A stretch of DNA of 64,000 nucleotides from Pomphorhynchus laevis (lineage: Eukaryota > Acanthocephala > Palaeacanthocephala > Echinorhynchida > Pomphorhynchidae): assembly GCA_012934845.2 (NCBI GenBank), contig WNNJ02002401.1, positions 62,001 through 126,000 on the forward strand. The letters are read 5' to 3'. How positions within the stretch are numbered: the first letter of the stretch is position 1; every line of letters starts with the position of its first letter. The notes beneath the pieces are model-generated. The model was given only the letters and a program-made list of their open reading frames with translations. It searched no databases and had not been told where the DNA came from. A program made the translations under genes and the position numbers. This document shows positions 58,591-64,000 of this stretch, piece after piece.

Positions 58591-60165
58591 GATTTATCAA
58601 ACTATTTTGTTTGATTTATCAAACTATTTTGCAAACTCCAAGAAATATTGTATTGTAATCGAAATTGATACTGGTATAAAACACTATTTCAGTATTAATT
58701 TAACAAAAGAATTTTTAGAACAGACAAAAGGAATAAATTTTCAAAATATAAATACATACGATTTTAGTACGCTTTATACAAATCTAGATTTAGCAGATAT
58801 TAAATAAGCGTTAGTAAAATTAATTAATCTTATATTCGGAAAAAGATATACATATATATATGTTATAATAACTATAACGCATATCTAACAAAAATTAAAT
58901 CATCAAGTAAATATAAATATATGGATAAAATTGAATTATTAGAATCCTAAAATATTTCAATAAATCAAAACTATTTAAAAATAATGGTATCTATATTTAA
59001 ACAAATAAAAAGTGTTCTAATTGGAGGTAAACGTAGCCCTAAATTATACCTGACTTAATATCTCGCATTAATAATAAAGGATATAATAATAACTATAACG
59101 TACACAAAATTAACAAAATAAAACACTTAAAATAATTAGAAAAGAACGAAAATGTGTTCATATTCTATGAACACATTCATAAAATATGAATTTGTTCATA
59201 ACTGTTCAAAAAATAAATCTAAATTGTATAATGTGTGAAATATGAAGTCGTTAAAAAAGGAATGAAAATGTGTTCATATTCTATCAAGAAATTCATATAA
59301 TATGAATTTATTCATAAATGTTTAAAAAATATATCTAAATTGTATAATGTATGAAATATATGTTTCGATGCATTGATGATTTAGGTGTATTTTATTTCTG
59401 CAATTTTTATTCAATAAGCGACCAAATTCACCCAGGTAGCCTCATTCTTAATAAAACCAATATTAATGATAAGGAAGGTATATATAAATATGAACATTAA
59501 CTAAAACTACTATTAATTTATATCGTAATTGATGTCGAAAATATCAATTATTTTCATCAAACTTTTTATTTTTTTGTAGAATAAAGAGAATTTATCAATC
59601 AAATTTATTTAAAAAAACCAATATTAATGATAAAGAAGGTGTATATCTAGATATGAACATTAAATTAACATTAACTAAAACTACTATTAATTTATATCGT
59701 AAAGATGACATATTTAAATTTACAAGAAACATATTTTTGCATGAGCATTCATGCATACCATATAATATAAAATATAATACATTAAATAATGAAATTTTAA
59801 GAATTGCAACAATATGTAATGATATTGGCTTTATGTATGTAATGATACTATTATTATGTAATGATACTATTATTGTTTTTTATATTTACTAAGTAAACTC
59901 AATTAGCTGCTCTAGTAAATTGAAATCATTTCTAATTTCAAATTTTTATATATTGATAATAAATAATATATTTTGCATTAGAATAAGATTAGAACATTAG
60001 AGCATGATTAAATAGCAGTTCCTCCTGATGACCTCTATTCCTTATTCGAATACATCGGTTATTTATTAGTTAATAGGAGTTATTTATTATTATCTATTTT
60101 ATTTAGCATAATTTTTAATTTATAAATAGTATAAAATACGTAGTCAGTTGGCTGATCTGATTTGT
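58590..60165 (+). mobile_element. Naiad copy, RT to 3' end (plus)
   Basis: CIVIEIDTGIKHYFSINLTK and NTYDFSTLYTNLDLA (58635-58800) are RT motif A context. Later, DDLGVF-like palm debris and internal duplications (59090-59340) precede the thumb (INLYRKDDIFKFTRNIFLHE, then RIATICNDIGF). A partial type-B terminal repeat (ATAGCAGTTCCTCCTGATGA at 60017-60036, GTAGTCAGTTG tail near 60140) closes it. 5'-truncated and broken. Confidence 0.75.
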
Positions 60166-60247
60166 TTAAAATTACGCAAAGGTTCATAGTCTGCGAACTA
60201 CAATTTACAATTTATAAAAAAATCATCTTTAACAAAACGTTTTTATA

Positions 60248-60583
60248 TCAGTATATATCATTTATTGGATCCTCCTCATATTGCTGCTGTTCTTCTACAG
60301 GCAATTCATTAACAAAAGGGGCATGTTTGAAATCTGTAGAGACCACTTCGTTGCTTCCTCTTCCGAGATTTCCTTTGCTTGTTGAATAAGGGCTAGAAGA
60401 TGCTTGTTGAATTCCACCGTTAATAATGTCAGTCATAGCAGTAGCAGCATCGCTGTGATCAATTTCGGGACTGCCAACTAGCCTATCTTTTCTTGTTTTG
60501 ATGTATTGCTCATGCTGTTGATTGTCGTGATAGATTGTATACGAACCGCGTTTGTTTAAGCATGGACAAACTGCATTACCCAT
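60248..60583 (-). CDS. Small predicted N-myristoylated/palmitoylated protein (111 aa)
   Basis: The first ATG is at 60581-60583; an in-frame TTG four codons upstream is ignored. It starts MGNAVCPCLNKRGSY. Gly2 followed by a small-residue context is a good N-myristoylation signal, and Cys6/Cys8 are typical adjacent palmitoylation sites, so it probably attaches to the cytoplasmic face of membranes. The rest is polar and apparently disordered, ending in an acidic QQQYEEDPINDIY. I do not recognise the family. Composition is clearly coding-like compared with the flanking AT-rich DNA. It could be a membrane adaptor or scaffold subunit, but this is inference. Confidence 0.6.
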   Translation of the reverse strand: MGNAVCPCLNKRGSYTIYHDNQQHEQYIKTRKDRLVGSPEIDHSDAATAMTDIINGGIQQASSSPYSTSKGNLGRGSNEVVSTDFKHAPFVNELPVEEQQQYEEDPINDIY

Positions 60584-60595
60584 TATTTTATTCAA

Positions 60596-61274
60596 TAGAT
60601 TTAAAGACGAGGTTGCTGTTCAAAAAAACAATATTTTATCGCAAAGAAATGTAGTACTTACGAAATCAAAATTACACTTATGTTTTTCACTTAAAATACG
60701 TTTTTTAAAAACACTGACGTCGACCGTTTTGCTTTTAGTAAACCGAATACATTGAGATTTGCTACCGTTGCAGCGTTAACTTATTGTAGTATTTGCAATG
60801 TAGTTTTGTTGTGTCATATTTCATTTTTTTAGTAGAAAAGTCGAAAGTGATTGTGTCAATTATCTGTTGTCTAAAGCTCTTTCTTTATATATACCTGTGA
60901 ATAATAACTAGCCAGTTACCTGACTAGTATACTTCATTACATCACAGCGAATTTCTTAACCGCTTTTCAAAGGACAAATATTGATTAAAATATTGTCCAA
61001 ACCAGATTAAAATGACATATTATATCGTCGAATTCATTTACCTTTGAAAAGTAATAACTGGGTCAACAAATCGGCACCTATTGGGTTGTACCGATAAATC
61101 AAAGTAATTAACAAAATCTTTTGCATTGAAGATTTAACGGTTAGTGAAGTATTAATTAAATACAAATTAAGTACAAATTAAATAAATAAGGATTTTCTTA
61201 ACAAAGGAACCGATAAATAGGAAATCGAACAAAAACAAAGCATGTATTTAGTAAGAGTATAGCATACTTCTTCG
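60596..61274. other. Intergenic, 5' flank of the small lipidated-protein gene
   Basis: No frame supported. It could hold the promoter of the minus-strand gene. Confidence 0.4.
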
Positions 61275-62360
61275 TTGTTCTTATACTCGCCAAATCTTGT
61301 ACCTTCTTCAGATCTTACGGCCTTAGGTCTAGAGAGATCTGAGCCCCCGGACGCATCAGCGCGCCGCCTTCCGACTGAACCATTCGCGGTCTCTCATGCT
61401 CTAAGAGTCCAGTCGAAGCGGACTATGGTTGGTAATCTCGGGATGATGAGTTTGAAAAACCTTAGTATTTGCTCTGAGAGACGTCTTCCAGAGAAGAAGG
61501 CTAATCCCGAAATAGCCCAAATAAGTTACGCCTACTCAAATGATCGCGGATTCTACGGACAAGCGCTTTTTCGTAGATGAACGTGAGGGGATTTGGAAAC
61601 GAAATGGACCGCATGTCGTTAGGACATGAAACCATCTTGTTAACAATTCCCGCATGTAGAACGAGGGACCTGGTAGATGAGATAACAAATAGAATTGAGA
61701 TGCGGTCAAATGCAGCAGAAAAGTCAAGAAAAACAGCTAAAGCAAGCTGATGACTGTTATCATGACAAAACTAATGAACTTCACCAATTGCTGAATGAAC
61801 CGAGCGCCATTTGACAAAACCATGAAAACTCGGTTGGATTAAATTACGCCTACTTATATGATCGCGGATTCTACGGACAAGCGCTTTTTCGTAGATGGAC
61901 ATGAGGGGATATGGAAACGAAATGGACCGCATGTCTTTAGGACATGAAACCATCCTGTTAACAATTCCCGCATGTAGAACGAGGGACCTGGTAGATGAGA
62001 TAACAAATAGAATTGAGATGCGGTCAAATGCAGCAGAAAAGTCATGAAAAACAGCTAAAGCAAGCCGATGACTGTTATCCTGACAAAACTAATGAACTTC
62101 ACCAATCGCTGAATGGACCGAGCGCCATTTGACAAACCCATGAAAACTCGGTTGGATTAAATTACGCCTACTTATATGATCGCGGATTCTACGGACAAGC
62201 GCTTTTTCGTAGATGGACATTAGGGAATTTGGAAACGAAATGGACCGCATGTCTTTAGGACATGAAACCGGATTTAGCTTGGGTAAAAATATTCTACGGC
62301 TGATGTTGATGCCGGCTACATCGGATGGTGAGGCTAACAGCATTGTGACGGACACTTATC
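61275..62360 (-). mobile_element. LINE-B RT fragment with internal tandem triplication
   Basis: The minus frame from 62355 reads LLASPSDVAGINISRRIFLP, then SLMSIYEKALVRRIRDHISR, NLIQPSFHGFVKWRSVHSA, IGEVH, then LALAVFLDFSAAFDRISI (RT motif A). These are fingers and palm of a LINE RT (HGF...S...A, FLDFSAAFD). A 318-bp segment (106 codons) is repeated in tandem with starts at about 61542, 61860 and 62178, the last incomplete, so motif A occurs twice. The stretch 61275-61530 is GC-rich and reads differently; its role is unclear. Fragment only. Confidence 0.75.
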
Positions 62361-63479
62361 TTCTTTGATCGACTGTAAAAAGATGACAAATCCGAAAGGA
62401 GAGACTAACAAATTGTTAGCATTACGCATTGTAATGCTAACATTCACATTTGAAATACTTTGAAGTATTGTAAACTACACTATATTTATTACTTTCAAAT
62501 CAAAAATGTGCGAGTTTAGTCAGTTACGGGCTTATGACAGATATAAAAATTACAATTTTCTCTAAATATGCCTCAGGACTAAAATAAGCTGGCATCATAA
62601 TATTAAAAATTATAAAAAGTTTAAAAGTGTTTAAAAATTAAATTTGCGGTTTCCAAATGCGAAAATGTTACAAAACAAATCTAGTGTGTTATGGATAAAT
62701 CCATAATAAAGGCGCTTTAAAACTATTTAATATAAAACCATTTCATAAGTATCATTAAGATAAAACAAAAAGATTAAATAAATAATCCAATATCGATTAT
62801 GATCTAATATTTAGAATGTAATTTATTAGAAGTTTGCGCTATCTGAGAAAATGCGTTTCCCTCCTGGCTATACTTAAAAGGGGATTTTATTATAGAACAT
62901 TTCTGATTACTTTCTGATTACTGATGTGATGCAGTCTTTACTTCACAAATTGTACTTTAAGATATTATTCATATAATACACTATTTGTTATTAATTAATA
63001 TACATGTTATATCAAGTTTTGGCGTTAAGAATAGAATGTCCTCTTTAACATTCAAACTTTAAAGTCTAAATTTTAACTTTGATTTTATCTGTGATTTTAA
63101 ACAAAGCAAAACTGTCTTTACAAGAAGAAATTTTTTCACAACAATCAATTTGAAATACAGTAAATTCCATATCAGCAGAACTCACGTTAAAATACGAAAT
63201 ATTCTATAATTTTCTAATAATTCGAAAGATATTTGTTTTCGAAAGACTTTTCTGGCATGAAACTATTCTGACAAGGTTCACCGTTATTTTTTTGTGACAG
63301 TGAACCGTATCAGTCATTTAATTAACCTATTTTATTAAAGTAGATAATAACCTCAAGCTATTGTTTTATTCACATTAGAGCTTCAACAAAAATGTTGTTG
63401 AATATTGTAAGTAAATGACTTACATAGTCAGTCGGATGAACAAGTAGAAACAATTATTGCCCGAATATAGTGCTTTATA
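62361..63479. other. AT-rich intergenic DNA
   Basis: Nothing supported. Confidence 0.45.
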
Positions 63480-64000
63480 TTACGATAACATTATTATTTC
63501 ATTTATTTTATCAAAATTAAGACTTTTGCAATTGCATTCAGTTTCTATAATGTTTCTAATATTATCGTTACGTATTGATTTTAATTCGTTATTATAATTA
63601 CAAATTTTTCGTCCTAATGGTGGTAGGAGTTTATACCTTTAGGAATATATTTACTTAAATCTGATCCTATTATTTCTTTACTTTTAGAATTATTTAAAAG
63701 TCCGGCTATATTTATGTTATCTATACATTTATTAATGAAGTTTATGGTTAATGTATATTTTCTATTGTTATTATTAACATTTATTGTCCGATTATAATAT
63801 TTTATATTACGATAACTGTTTATTATACAACTTAGCATATCATAGTCGTTAATTAATCTTTGATTTATCGAACAAATGATATCTTTAGAAAAACTTATAT
63901 TTACATAAAGATCTTTCAGCTTATTATTTCTTAAAAGTTGTTTCAATATTTCATATTAATATTTATTCTTTTACACCCCGTTTAATATGCGAGTTTACTA
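63480..64000 (-). mobile_element. Naiad fragment: linker with CxC motif and RT N-terminal side, cut by window end
   Basis: Minus strand: INFINKCIDNINIAGLLNNS, DLSKYIPKG, then RKICNYNNELKSIRND, and ETECNCKSLNFD. The CNC at 63528-63536 is the CxC motif that marks the linker between endonuclease and RT in Naiad elements. Compared with 54660-54880, this copy keeps more of the linker upstream (FSKDIICSINQRLINDYDML). Its endonuclease part would lie beyond 64000. Confidence 0.78.

Overview
The window is AT-rich metazoan nuclear DNA with few genes. Evidence for this: a tropomyosin-like gene, a 44-base GT-AG intron, several LINE families, a tRNA-derived SINE, Penelope-like retroelements of two clades, and no bacterial or organellar features. 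The Naiad-type Penelope elements point to an invertebrate. I cannot name the species.

Five gene candidates of the host's own can be supported: a large, low-complexity, coiled-coil-tailed protein on the minus strand (868-4864, two exons here); a divergent tropomyosin (24685-25494, minus); two very small EF-hand-like proteins (39490-39738 minus, 56109-56399 plus); and a small protein with an N-terminal myristoylation/palmitoylation-type signal (60248-60583, minus). They are far apart and show no operon-like arrangement.

The rest is mobile or repeated DNA. Region 1-8640 is a 475-bp, apparently exact inverted repeat enclosing about 7.7 kb and the large gene. Region 7.4-9.7 kb holds end-repeats of a Naiad element. 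At 11-12.3 kb there is a canonical Penelope RT fossil and a free-standing hammerhead-like ribozyme. At 15-23.6 kb there are hairpin MITE-like elements, a tRNA-SINE, a decayed LINE and another hammerhead. At 26-31.4 kb there are Naiad ends, a LINE tail and an irregular tandem array whose units carry a hammerhead-like core. Region 32.1-34.8 kb is a second long inverted repeat (496-bp arms). Region 37.5-51 kb holds a minus-strand counterpart of the array, hammerhead repeats, palindromic SINE copies and LINE pieces. Region 51.4-64 kb holds Penelope GIY-YIG remains, the most complete Naiad (GIY-YIG before RT), hammerhead/LINE chimeras, two LINE copies and more Naiad fragments.

The best candidate for something undescribed is the density and variety of hammerhead-type RNA motifs. 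A clean CTGATGA / GTCAT-loop-ATGAC / GAAAC core recurs in one repeat family. A separate type-I-like copy lies at 12183-12270. A permuted GAAAC...CTGATGA core of about 60-75 nt is shared by a tRNA-headed SINE and an unrelated satellite-like family. In that core two pairings change in a compensatory way between copies. Naiad end-repeats carry a third, looser variant.
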